Assembly (NCBI GenBank): GCA_030830945.1
Contig: JAURLY010000255.1
Coordinates: 1-12,612 of the forward strand
Length of the DNA: 12,612 nucleotides
Reading direction: 5' to 3'
From: Gammaproteobacteria bacterium
Lineage (GTDB): Bacteria > Pseudomonadota > Gammaproteobacteria > Pseudomonadales > GM7GCV1
Numbering within the stretch: the first letter of the stretch is position 1; every line of letters starts with the position of its first letter. The position numbers and the translations under genes were made by a program. Shown piece by piece: positions 1-7,503 of this stretch. The notes beneath the pieces were generated by a model, which did not search any database, had not been told where the DNA came from, and saw only the letters and a program-made list of their open reading frames with translations.

Positions 1-2106
1 ACGCGAGTCATTGGAGGGGCGTCGACGGACATTGGTCTCTTGTGAGTCGTCCTTGGCGGATTTCGTTTCAGAGGTTTTGGCCTCTGAGTCTGCTTTAATC
101 GCTTTGGCTCTCTCGTCAGATTGCTCGACATTACTTCTCAGTTCCTGATTGTTATCACGGTCAGGAGCGCCTCTTCTGCTGCTGCGAGAATCAGATCGAC
201 GGCGATTGCTATTTCTTCCGCCTCTATTTGCGTTGTCGCCACCAGCAGTAGCGCTGTCGCTATCGCTGCCTTGGCCATTATTCCGCTGGTTACGTTGATT
301 GCGCTGATTGCGGGATTTTGTCTCGACTTTCGGTTGTTCTTCCTCGGCGGAAAATAAGCCCTTAAGGACATTAGCCACCTTGCTGATAAGGCCGGCTTCG
401 CCAGGCTTAGTTTCCGCCTGCTGGACGGCGACTTTTGCTTGAGGCCGTCTCCGGTTTTTACGTTCGTCGCGCTGCTCCTGGGTTCTTTCCGGGGCAGGAC
501 TGCTGTGACCGACTGCTTTAACAGCAGGTTGTTTGGGCGCTTCGAGTGGGTTAGACAGAAGAGCCTCAACGCTGGTCATTTCTTCGGCCAGGGGGTTGTC
601 GATTTTGTAGCTGGCTATCGGTTCTTCGCCATCCTGAAGACGAATTCGGCGAATTGAGTAATGTGGAGTCTCAAGTTCGGGGCGAGGGATTACCAGTATG
701 CGGACATTGCCTTGGCGTTTCTCCAGCTCAAAGATAGCCGCACGCTTCTCATTGAGAAGAAAGGCGGCGACTTCATTGGGTACGAAAGCGTGAACTTCCT
801 TGGTGAATTCTTTTTGGGCCTCTTCCTCGACAAGACGAAGGATAGATAATGCCAGGGAGCGAATCCCGCGAATTGTGCCCTGACCAGTACAGCGTGGGCA
901 GGACTCGAATATGGTCTCCTCAAGGGATGGACGCAGTCGCTGGCGTGACATTTCCAGAAGTCCAAATTTTGAGATTCGGTTGATTTGTACGCGCGCGCGG
1001 TCAATAGAGAGCGCCTGCATCATTCGGTCTTCTACCGCTTTGCGATTCTTTGGTGGGGTCATATCGATAAAGTCGATAACAACCAGCCCGCCCAAATCCC
1101 GGATGCGCAGTTGACGGCCAATTTCATCGGCTGCCTCAAGGTTGGTCTGCAGGGCAGTGGTCTCGATATCCTTTCCCTTAGTAGCGCGGGAGGAGTTAAT
1201 ATCGATAGAGACCAGCGCTTCGGTGCGGTCAATAACAATTGAGCCGCCGGAAGGCAGTTTCACTTCCCGCTCAAATGCCGTTTCGATTTGGTTCTCGATT
1301 TGATATCGATTGAAAAGCGGCAAGTCATCTTCGTAAAACTTTACCTTGCTTTTGTAGTCGGGCATGACCTGCGTAATAAACGCATTTGCCAGCTGAAATG
1401 CCTCCCAGCTGTCGACGATGACTTCGCCAATACTGGGGCGCAGGTAATCGCGAATCGCGCGAATGATGACGTTGCTTTCCTGAAAGAGGAAGTGTGGAGC
1501 AGGGGCTTCGCTGCTCTCTTTAACGATCGAATCCCACAATTGCAGCAGATAGTCGAGATCCCACTGGAGTTCTTCGGCATCGCGGCCAACGCCGGCAGTA
1601 CGAACGATGAAGCTCATCCCTTTGGGTATGGTCAAATCGCGCATGGCGTCCTTGAGATCAGAGCGATCATCGCCTTCAATTCGACGTGAGATACCACCCC
1701 CACGTGGGTTGTTCGGCATAAGCACCATGTAACGTCCAGCAAGGCTGATAAACGTGGTCAGGGCTGCGCCCTTGTTGCCGCGTTCTTCTTTCTCAACCTG
1801 AACAATAACTTCAGTTCCTTCCTTCAAGACCTCACTGATCTTGGGCCGGCCACTGGATTTGCTGCCTTTGTTGAAATATTCGGAAGAGATTTCCTTGATA
1901 GGAAGAAAACCATGTCGGTCCATGCCGTAATCCACAAATGCGGCTTCCAGGCTGGGTTCGATACGTGTGATTTTTCCTTTGTAGACATTGGCAAGTTTCT
2001 GCTCTTTGCCGCGAGCTTCGATATCCAGATCGTAGAGTTTTTGTCCATCTACCAGTGCAACCCGAATTTCTTCAGGCTGGGTGGCATTAATAAGCATGCG
2101 CTTCAT
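1..2106 (-). CDS. rne: Ribonuclease E, N-terminal 702 residues (3' end outside window)
   Basis: RNase E is the essential endoribonuclease that starts mRNA decay, processes rRNA and tRNA precursors, and scaffolds the degradosome at the inner membrane. The minus-strand frame opens with MKRMLINATQPEEIRVALVD, the family's hallmark start followed by the S1 RNA-binding domain. The DNase I-like catalytic part carries D302 (in VSIDINS) and D345 (in VIDFIDM), matching E. coli D303 and D346. The Zn-link CPRC is at C403/C406 (E. coli 404/407). Residues about 572-585 (GLISKVANVLKGLF) form an amphipathic stretch placed like the E. coli membrane-targeting helix. After it comes a low-complexity tail rich in Arg, Asn and Gln (QRNQRNQRNN, then RRRSDSRSSRR), typical of the RNA-binding scaffold half. 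The frame stays open to the window edge. The start at 2106 is fixed by homology, with a modest GGAA ribosome site upstream. It is transcribed away from rluC. Confidence 0.97.
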   Translation of the reverse strand, partial: MKRMLINATQPEEIRVALVDGQKLYDLDIEARGKEQKLANVYKGKITRIEPSLEAAFVDYGMDRHGFLPIKEISSEYFNKGSKSSGRPKISEVLKEGTEVIVQVEKEERGNKGAALTTFISLAGRYMVLMPNNPRGGGISRRIEGDDRSDLKDAMRDLTIPKGMSFIVRTAGVGRDAEELQWDLDYLLQLWDSIVKESSEAPAPHFLFQESNVIIRAIRDYLRPSIGEVIVDSWEAFQLANAFITQVMPDYKSKVKFYEDDLPLFNRYQIENQIETAFEREVKLPSGGSIVIDRTEALVSIDINSSRATKGKDIETTALQTNLEAADEIGRQLRIRDLGGLVVIDFIDMTPPKNRKAVEDRMMQALSIDRARVQINRISKFGLLEMSRQRLRPSLEETIFESCPRCTGQGTIRGIRSLALSILRLVEEEAQKEFTKEVHAFVPNEVAAFLLNEKRAAIFELEKRQGNVRILVIPRPELETPHYSIRRIRLQDGEEPIASYKIDNPLAEEMTSVEALLSNPLEAPKQPAVKAVGHSSPAPERTQEQRDERKNRRRPQAKVAVQQAETKPGEAGLISKVANVLKGLFSAEEEQPKVETKSRNQRNQRNQRNNGQGSDSDSATAGGDNANRGGRNSNRRRSDSRSSRRGAPDRDNNQELRSNVEQSDERAKAIKADSEAKTSETKSAKDDSQETNVRRRPSNDSR

Positions 2107-2257
2107 AATTCAATTCCATCTAATAACGGAGTTGAACGTCAAAGCTTTGTGAGAAGATTTTAAACAGGAAATATCACCACAGGCCTAAGCCATGGTGTTG
2201 AATCAGACGCCTTGTGTAGGCATAAAACACATTGTATTCAGTCGGTTACCCTGTTTT

Positions 2258-2279
2258 GCCAAGGTATAAAAATCTTGGC
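2258..2279 (-). repeat. Inverted repeat GCCAAG-N10-CTTGGC in rne leader
   Basis: Six-base arms enclose an AT-rich 10-base loop (2264-2273). In the rne transcript this would be a hairpin exposing a U-rich single-stranded loop, the kind of site RNase E prefers. That functional link is inference. Confidence 0.4.
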
Positions 2280-2394
2280 GTATATATCGAATTTTCTCTT
2301 TTCCAGCCCTGTCTGTGTTTCTGATTTACTTCGGCTAATGCCGGGTGGCTGGAAGCTAATAAAACTTTGCGTAAAACTTCGTGTTGTTTTCAGC

Positions 2395-2418
2395 GAAGCT
2401 CGCACTTGGTCGAGCTTC
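2395..2418 (-). repeat. Perfect inverted repeat (hairpin) in rne leader
   Basis: GAAGCTCG and CGAGCTTC (8 bp each) flank an 8-base loop. The loop sequence CACTTG can instead pair with CAAGTG at 2426-2431, so two structures compete or could form a pseudoknot. No run of T follows on either strand, so it does not look like a terminator. Confidence 0.55.
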
Positions 2419-2485
2419 AGGTTATCAAGTGCCTGGCGTTGATTGATTCGTTACAATAGCCGCCTTGGCTTGGGTTTCTACCTGA

Positions 2486-2515
2486 TTGGCGCGCACTTTA
2501 TCTGCGACTTATAAC
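2486..2515 (+). promoter_or_regulatory. Candidate promoter of rluC
   Basis: TTGGCG (2486-2491) and TATAAC (2510-2515) are 18 bases apart on the plus strand, upstream of rluC. The predicted start point is near 2522, practically the same place as the opposing rne start, so the two promoters would face each other. The match is moderate. Confidence 0.35.
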
Positions 2516-2528
2516 CAGGCCGTGCCCG

Positions 2529-2557
2529 ACTATAGCAAATGCTTCTAACCTACTCAA
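2529..2557 (-). promoter_or_regulatory. Predicted sigma70 promoter of rne
   Basis: On the minus strand TTGAGT (2557-2552) is followed after exactly 17 bases by TATAGT (2534-2529). The base triplet TGC directly before the -10 box is an extended -10 motif. The predicted start point is near 2522, giving an rne leader of about 415 nt. E. coli rne also has a very long leader (about 361 nt), which supports the call. This is motif reading only, with no transcript evidence. Confidence 0.65.
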
Positions 2558-2578
2558 TCTAAAAAGATTTTTTATTTC

Positions 2579-3541
2579 ATGCCCATAGATATGGATGTAC
2601 CCAAACCAGAACAGACTGGTGTCCAGAACGTAGAAATTGATGCCTCATCGGATGGGCAGCGGCTGGATAATTTTTTGATAAAGCAGCTGAAAGGTGTGCC
2701 CAAAACATTTATTTACCGAAAATTACGGAAGGGTGAGGTGCGGGTGAACAGCAAAAGAGCCAAGCCCATGCAAAAGTTAAAAATGGGCGATATGGTACGT
2801 ATTCCCCCTGTTCGACTTGCGCCGAAGGGTGAAGGTGAAAAGCCTGGCGAAGGCCTGCAAAAGCTTTTGCAGGATTCTATTATTTTTGAAGATGATTATT
2901 TGCTGGCGATTAACAAGCCCTCCGGCTTGGCAGTTCATGGGGGAAGCGGCCTCAAGTTAGGCGTGATCGAAAGTCTTCGAGCCATGGGTGTAGGCGGAAA
3001 ATACCTAGAGCTGGCACATCGTCTCGATAGGGAAACCTCTGGATGCCTTTTGCTGGCAAAAAAACGATCAGCACTGGTTGAACTGCATAAAGCCCTTCGT
3101 GAGGGTGGGGCGGAGAAGACCTATCAGGCGTTGGTCGCCGGTAAATGGTCCAGGCGCGTAAAAACCATTGATGCACCTTTGCAAAAAAACACCGTTTCAT
3201 CGGGAGAGCGGATGGTAAAGGTTCAGGAATCTGGCAAGGCATCCGTTACCCACTTTGCTATTGCCAGCGAGTTTAAGCAAGCCACCTTGCTAAATGTGAA
3301 GATCGATACAGGCAGAACCCATCAGATACGTGTGCATGCCCAGCTTGCCGGGCATCCTGTTTTGGGTGACGACAAATACAGTTCCAGGGAAGACCTGGCA
3401 TTGGCCAAGTCTCTGGGAATAAAGCGACTATTCCTGCATGCGCAGAGGCTGCGGATCCGACATCCTGAGTCTGGTCAATGGCTAGAGTTGAACAGCCCTT
3501 TGCCAGAAGATCTGGAAAACATTTTAAAAAGACTGAAATAA
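2579..3541 (+). CDS. rluC: 23S rRNA pseudouridine synthase RluC
   Basis: RluC converts uridines 955, 2504 and 2580 (E. coli numbering) of 23S rRNA to pseudouridine. The 320-residue protein has an N-terminal S4 RNA-binding domain (about 27-80, with RLDNFLIKQLKGVPKTFIYR) and an RsuA/RluA-family catalytic domain. The catalytic aspartate is D150 in AHRLDRETSGCLLLAKK, and the later family motif GRTHQIRVH is at about 245-253. Length is normal for RluC (E. coli 319). The position divergent from rne is conserved in gammaproteobacteria and separates it from RluD and RluA. No clear ribosome site precedes 2579; an in-frame ATG at 2591 is an alternative start. The HAD gene follows after 3 bases, so the two are almost surely cotranscribed. 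Confidence 0.95.
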   Translation: MPIDMDVPKPEQTGVQNVEIDASSDGQRLDNFLIKQLKGVPKTFIYRKLRKGEVRVNSKRAKPMQKLKMGDMVRIPPVRLAPKGEGEKPGEGLQKLLQDSIIFEDDYLLAINKPSGLAVHGGSGLKLGVIESLRAMGVGGKYLELAHRLDRETSGCLLLAKKRSALVELHKALREGGAEKTYQALVAGKWSRRVKTIDAPLQKNTVSSGERMVKVQESGKASVTHFAIASEFKQATLLNVKIDTGRTHQIRVHAQLAGHPVLGDDKYSSREDLALAKSLGIKRLFLHAQRLRIRHPESGQWLELNSPLPEDLENILKRLK

Positions 3542-3544
3542 CCT

Positions 3545-4177
3545 ATGCTCTATATTTTTGACTGGGACGGAACGCTTTGTGATTCCCTGTCCCTAATTAC
3601 CACATCTATTCGGAGGTCCTGTGAGCACTTGGGGCTTCCAGTTCGCTCGGAAGAGGAAAATCGAAGCATTATCGGTTTGGGATTAAAGGAAGCGCTCGAA
3701 CATCTTTATCCAGAAATACCAGATAACCAGCTTGATAAATTGATACTGGCGTATCGGGATCATTATCTCGCTGGAGATAAAAGCCAGCCATCACAATTGT
3801 ATTCCGGTGTACAGGAGGTGCTCGATGAGTTGAGATCCCAAGGGCATCAACTTGCGGTTGCTACTGGAAAAAGCCGTCGTGGTCTGGATCGTGTGCTTGG
3901 CGAGCTGAAAATGCACCACTACTTTGAGCATAGCCGTTGTGCTGATGAAACGAGGTCTAAGCCGCATCCCTTGATGCTGCAGGAAATCCTGCAAGAGAGT
4001 GGCGCCCATCCGCGGGATGCCATTATGGTTGGTGATACTGATTTCGATTTGCTCATGGCGAAATCGGCATCCGTTCAAGCGATAGGGGTGAGCTACGGAG
4101 CGCATCCATTAGACCGAATTATGCAGGCCGAGCCTCACAGGATTATCGATCATATTTCAGAGCTGTTAGAGGATTAG
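3545..4177 (+). CDS. HAD-superfamily phosphatase (phosphoglycolate phosphatase-like)
   Basis: This is a 210-residue HAD hydrolase of the Gph/PGMB-like subfamily I type with an alpha-helical cap. All four motifs are visible: motif I DWDGT with nucleophile D6 and acid/base D8, motif II around T107 (VATGKSRRG), motif III K139 (SKPHP), and motif IV MVGDTDFDLLMA with D164 and D168. The cap lies roughly between residues 15 and 85. The substrate cannot be told from sequence; small phosphorylated metabolites are usual for this group. The gene starts 3 bases after the rluC stop, and the same rluC-HAD pair occurs in Pseudomonas. In Pseudomonas the next gene is sppA; here the polysaccharide block begins instead. 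No terminator is evident after it. Confidence 0.9.
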   Translation: MLYIFDWDGTLCDSLSLITTSIRRSCEHLGLPVRSEEENRSIIGLGLKEALEHLYPEIPDNQLDKLILAYRDHYLAGDKSQPSQLYSGVQEVLDELRSQGHQLAVATGKSRRGLDRVLGELKMHHYFEHSRCADETRSKPHPLMLQEILQESGAHPRDAIMVGDTDFDLLMAKSASVQAIGVSYGAHPLDRIMQAEPHRIIDHISELLED

Positions 4178-4265
4178 GTCTTCTATCCCTACGGATTCAG
4201 GTTATGATCTTTCTGTCGCCAGAGAGGCGGAAAAGAATTAAAAGTAATGAAAGGCGAGGACGCAA

Positions 4266-5540
4266 ATGCCCATGGATCTTCAGACGACACAGGCAGCCGT
4301 AATCGGTCTTGGGTATGTCGGTTTGCCACTTGCGGTTGAGTTTGGCAAAAAATATCCAACCATCGGATTTGATATCAATAAAGCAAGGATCCAGGCGTTA
4401 AAGGAAGGAAAAGACGCTACTCTGGAAGTGTCTACTCAAGAGTTGTCTGAATCCACGAAATTACGCTTCACATCTAACCCGGATGAGCTCTGCTCCTGCA
4501 ATGTTTTTGTTGTTACTGTCCCCACACCAATTGATGAATACAAACGCCCTGATCTCAGACCGCTTTTGGGCGCAAGTGAAACTGTAGGGAAGGTTTTGAC
4601 CAAGGGTAGTGTGGTTATCTTTGAGTCGACTGTATATCCAGGGGCAACTGAAGAAGATTGCGTGCCTATTCTTGAGGCCGAATCGGGCCTTAAAGTTAAC
4701 GAGGGGTTTTTTGTTGGATATAGCCCGGAACGGATAAATACAGGGGATAAGCAGCATCGAGTGACCCAGATTCTGAAAGTCACCTCTGGCTCCACACCAG
4801 AAGCTGCACGTTTTATTGACTCGTTCTACCAGAGCGTTATTCCTGCGGGGACTCATCTCGCTCCGAGTATAAAAGTTGCTGAGGCCGCCAAAGTTATCGA
4901 GAACACACAGCGTGATCTCAATATTGCCCTGATAAACGAACTGGCCATGATCTTTAGCAAAATGGGGATAGACACATCCGATGTGTTGGCCGCTGCGGGA
5001 ACAAAGTGGAACTTCCTGCCATTCAAGCCGGGCCTGGTTGGTGGCCACTGCATAGGTGTCGATCCTTACTATCTCACTCACAAAGCCCAGTCCATTGGAT
5101 ATCACCCCGAGGTGATTCTTGCTGGGAGACGCATTAATGATGGCATGAGTGAGTTTGTTGTTTCCGAACTGGTAAAAGAAATGCTGCGAAAAGGTATTCA
5201 GGTTGCGGGAGCACGTATTCTGGTGCTTGGGGTTACCTTTAAGGAAAATTGCCCTGATATTCGCAATAGTCGGGTGCCGGACATTGTCGAAGAGCTAAAG
5301 GAGTTCAATACACTGATTGATGTTTATGATCCCTGGGCGATTTCAGCAGAAACCGAAGCGGAATATGGTATTAGCCTGGTTGAGCCAGAAAAAAATGCTT
5401 ATAACGCAGTTGTTTTGGCCGTGGCGCACGACGAATTCAGACAACTGGCGGATAACCTGGAGCAATATTTGCTGGAAACATCTGTTGTTTATGACCTCAA
5501 GCAGTTTCTTCCGAGTGACAAGGCTAATTTAAGACTTTAA
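4266..5540 (+). CDS. tviB: TviB-type UDP-N-acetylglucosamine 6-dehydrogenase
   Basis: The enzyme oxidises C6 of a UDP-HexNAc in two NAD-dependent steps to the uronic acid, feeding capsule or O-antigen synthesis. The 424 residues follow the UDP-glucose/GDP-mannose dehydrogenase plan: N-terminal Rossmann domain with GLGYVGLP (14-21), SPERI (153-157), central helical domain with KVAEAAKVIENTQRD (203-217), catalytic C262 in GGHCIGVDPYYL, and a C-terminal domain with FKENCPDIRNSR (325-336). From memory, sequence runs such as IENTQRDLNIAL, KWNFLPF and FKENCPDIRN are as in Salmonella TviB, favouring UDP-GlcNAc over UDP-glucose as substrate; WbpO-like UDP-GalNAc oxidation is the alternative. GCGAGG lies six bases before the ATG at 4266. 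All catalytic residues are present and the gene appears intact. Its stop overlaps the next ATG by one base. Confidence 0.92.
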   Translation: MPMDLQTTQAAVIGLGYVGLPLAVEFGKKYPTIGFDINKARIQALKEGKDATLEVSTQELSESTKLRFTSNPDELCSCNVFVVTVPTPIDEYKRPDLRPLLGASETVGKVLTKGSVVIFESTVYPGATEEDCVPILEAESGLKVNEGFFVGYSPERINTGDKQHRVTQILKVTSGSTPEAARFIDSFYQSVIPAGTHLAPSIKVAEAAKVIENTQRDLNIALINELAMIFSKMGIDTSDVLAAAGTKWNFLPFKPGLVGGHCIGVDPYYLTHKAQSIGYHPEVILAGRRINDGMSEFVVSELVKEMLRKGIQVAGARILVLGVTFKENCPDIRNSRVPDIVEELKEFNTLIDVYDPWAISAETEAEYGISLVEPEKNAYNAVVLAVAHDEFRQLADNLEQYLLETSVVYDLKQFLPSDKANLRL

Positions 5541-6475
5541 TGAATAATCGTTTATCCGCCATGAAAGTATTAAAAATAATATACGGGCATATCCCCTTTA
5601 AAAAACAATTGTTTACAGTTTTGAGGTTATTACCTTTGCCTGAACGCATATACAGACATTTACATTTTAGAGGTAGATATACATGCAGGTTTGGTTCGAA
5701 ACAACAATTTAAGATCTATCACTGGGGTAACCAGGTCGAAAACGATTTATTTTGGGCTGGATATTGAAATCATTGGGAAGCTACGTCTCTAAGAGTATGG
5801 GCGGCTATGTGTGCAAGAGCTGATGTTGTTTTTGATATTGGGGCTAATACGGGCGTTTATGCTTTGGCAGCCCAAGCGATTAACCCTTCAGCGAAAATTT
5901 TTGCTTTTAAGCCGGTTGAAAGAGTTTTTCAAAAACTTCGAGTTAATGCTCAATTAAATGATGAAAAAATTAGTGTACAACAACTTGCAGTTTCAAACTT
6001 TTCAGGCGAGATAGAAATATATGATGCTAATACAGAACATGTCTATTCTGCGTCTGTGAGACCTGACCTCTTATCTAAATCCATTCCTGAAAAAGACCTG
6101 ATTTGTACTCGAGTGCCGTCGATTAGAATGGATGATTTTTTTAAAAAGGAAGCGATATCTACAGAAAATAAAATTATCGTAAAAATAGATGTGGAAATGC
6201 ACGAACCAGAAGTTTTTGAGGGTTTTGGTAAAGCAATTTCCGAATATCGCCCCATCTTCCTTGTCGAGGTACTTAGTAGAGAATTAGGTAATAAAATATC
6301 AGAAATACTAGAACCACTTTCTTATGTTTATTTTTCCATAGAAGAAAGTTTAGCTGTTGAGCGAGTTAGAGAATTAGGACTGTTAGATAGAAATTATCTA
6401 GCTATTCCTGTTGAGCACCCCTTCATTCATGAGTTGGAAAAGTCAAAAAAGCATTCTGATTGGCTACTAGGATAA
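5540..6475 (+). pseudogene. FkbM-family methyltransferase interrupted by an in-frame TGA
   Basis: FkbM-family enzymes are SAM-dependent O-methyltransferases often found in polysaccharide and natural-product clusters. One reading frame covers the whole family architecture but is cut by TGA at 5765-5767 (after FWAGY). The same frame continues with NHWEATSLRVWAAM, then the SAM-binding motif VFDIGANTGVYAL, FAFKPVERVF, VKIDVEMHEPEVFEGF and a normal end. Without the stop it would be about 311 residues, usual for the family. A second oddity is FKP where the family normally has FEP; this acidic residue usually contacts the SAM ribose, and a single G-to-A change explains it. The gene overlaps the dehydrogenase stop by one base (TAATG); ATG 5561 (MKVLKIIYGHIP) is an alternative start. 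Codons are clearly more AT-rich than in neighbouring genes. Either a pseudogene or, less likely, two polypeptides (5540-5767 and 5807-6475). Confidence 0.82.
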
Positions 6476-6479
6476 AGAT

Positions 6480-7490
6480 ATGGCAAAAATACTAGTCACC
6501 GGTGCGGCAGGTTTTATTGGCTTTCACTCCAGTTTGCGCCTGCTTGAAAGGGGAGACGAAGTTGTTGGACTGGATAACCTCAATGACTACTACGACGTCA
6601 ATTTAAAATATGCCCGTCTGGAACAACTCAAAGTTTTCCCGAATTTCCACTTTGTTCAGATGGATTTGGCGGATCGGGAAAAAATGCCTCAATTGTTTGC
6701 CGAAGAAAAATTTGACCGGGTATTAAACTTGGCCGCCCAGGCTGGTGTGCGGTATTCGCTTAAAAATCCCCATTCATACGTCGACAGCAATGTGGTCGGT
6801 TTCGTAAACATCCTGGAAGGCTGTCGACATAACAATGTTGAACACCTGACCTATGCATCTAGTAGTTCAGTCTACGGCCTAAATACCACAATGCCATTTT
6901 CGATTCACCACAACGTGGATCATCCTGTTTCACTTTATGCCGCCTCCAAAAAAGCCAACGAGCTGATGGCGCATACTTATTCTCACCTTTATGACTTACC
7001 AACCACAGGACTCAGGTTTTTTACCGTTTATGGCCCCTGGGGTCGGCCCGATATGGCGTTGTTCCTGTTTACTAAAGCGATTCTCGAAGGCAAGCCTATT
7101 GATGTGTTCAACTACGGCAAAATGAAGCGCGACTTCACCTATATCGATGATATTGTCGAGGGTGTGATTCGAGTACTGGATAACATCGCTGTGCCAAATG
7201 CCAACTGGAAAGGCGATGTGCCTGACCCTGGCACAAGTTGCGCGCCATACAAGCTCTACAACATAGGCAATAACAATCCTGTCGAATTGATGGACTATAT
7301 AGGCGCGATTGAATCTGCTCTGGGCATGACGGCTGAAAAGAACATGCTGCCAATCCAGCCGGGTGATGTACCTGCAACTTATGCCGATGTGGCTGATCTG
7401 GTTGCTGATGTTGGCTTCAAACCAGAGACATCTGTTCAAGAGGGCATCGCTCGATTTGTTGACTGGTATCGACTGTATTATTTCGTTTGA
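6480..7490 (+). CDS. NAD-dependent epimerase, UDP-glucuronate 4-epimerase type
   Basis: This 336-residue short-chain dehydrogenase/epimerase would interconvert UDP-glucuronate and UDP-galacturonate in the cytoplasm, supplying acidic sugars for surface polysaccharide. It shows the NAD-binding TGAAGFIG (7-14), LDNLNDYYDV (31-40), NLAAQAGVRYSL (83-94), YASSSSVYG (125-133) and the catalytic pair Y153/K157 in YAASK. LRFFTVYGPWGRPDMAL and RDFTYIDDIVEGV are characteristic of the UDP-GlcA 4-epimerase (LpsL/GAE) subgroup, as distinct from GalE, RmlB or WbpP/TviC. The C-terminal VDWYRLYYFV closely resembles the usual end of the family, so it is full length. It starts four bases after the FkbM stop. Given the TviB-type neighbour, a UDP-HexNAc uronate could be the true substrate; that is inference. 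All catalytic residues are intact. Confidence 0.9.
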   Translation: MAKILVTGAAGFIGFHSSLRLLERGDEVVGLDNLNDYYDVNLKYARLEQLKVFPNFHFVQMDLADREKMPQLFAEEKFDRVLNLAAQAGVRYSLKNPHSYVDSNVVGFVNILEGCRHNNVEHLTYASSSSVYGLNTTMPFSIHHNVDHPVSLYAASKKANELMAHTYSHLYDLPTTGLRFFTVYGPWGRPDMALFLFTKAILEGKPIDVFNYGKMKRDFTYIDDIVEGVIRVLDNIAVPNANWKGDVPDPGTSCAPYKLYNIGNNNPVELMDYIGAIESALGMTAEKNMLPIQPGDVPATYADVADLVADVGFKPETSVQEGIARFVDWYRLYYFV

Positions 7491-7503
7491 TAGCAAGCCA
7501 AAT

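Larger units (their letters stand above)
2107..2522 (-). promoter_or_regulatory. Predicted long 5' leader of rne
   Basis: This is the bulk of the 472-base gap between rne and rluC, and I find no convincing gene in it. It lies between the predicted rne start point and the rne ATG. It contains a perfect 8-bp inverted repeat (2395-2402 with 2411-2418), an overlapping 6-bp one (2403-2408 with 2426-2431) and a 6-bp one (2258-2263 with 2274-2279). In E. coli the rne leader is structured and lets RNase E cut its own mRNA to set its level. A similar role here is an inference from position, length and hairpins, not from sequence similarity. Confidence 0.5.

Noticed and set aside
138..569. Open frames on both strands inside 1-2106 (for example 138-569, 690-1004, 1288-1689)
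   Set aside because: They are out-of-frame shadows of rne, which is unambiguous over the whole stretch by catalytic and zinc-link motifs.
2212..2442. 76-codon plus-strand frame in the rne-rluC gap
   Set aside because: It lies in the predicted rne leader, has no ribosome site and resembles no family I know; its composition looks non-coding.
4203..4208. TATGAT as a -10 box for the polysaccharide genes
   Set aside because: No acceptable -35 box is found at 16 to 18 bases upstream, so I do not call a promoter, though readthrough from rluC is possible.
4215..4230. CGCC-AGAGA-GGCG as a terminator after the HAD gene
   Set aside because: The stem is only four pairs and no T run follows.
4461..5105. 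214-codon minus-strand frame opposite the dehydrogenase
   Set aside because: The plus-strand gene has all catalytic motifs of its family; the antisense frame has no recognisable feature.
5765..5767. TGA read as selenocysteine
   Set aside because: FkbM enzymes have no known selenocysteine, and a suitable hairpin directly after the TGA is not apparent; a nonsense mutation is simpler.
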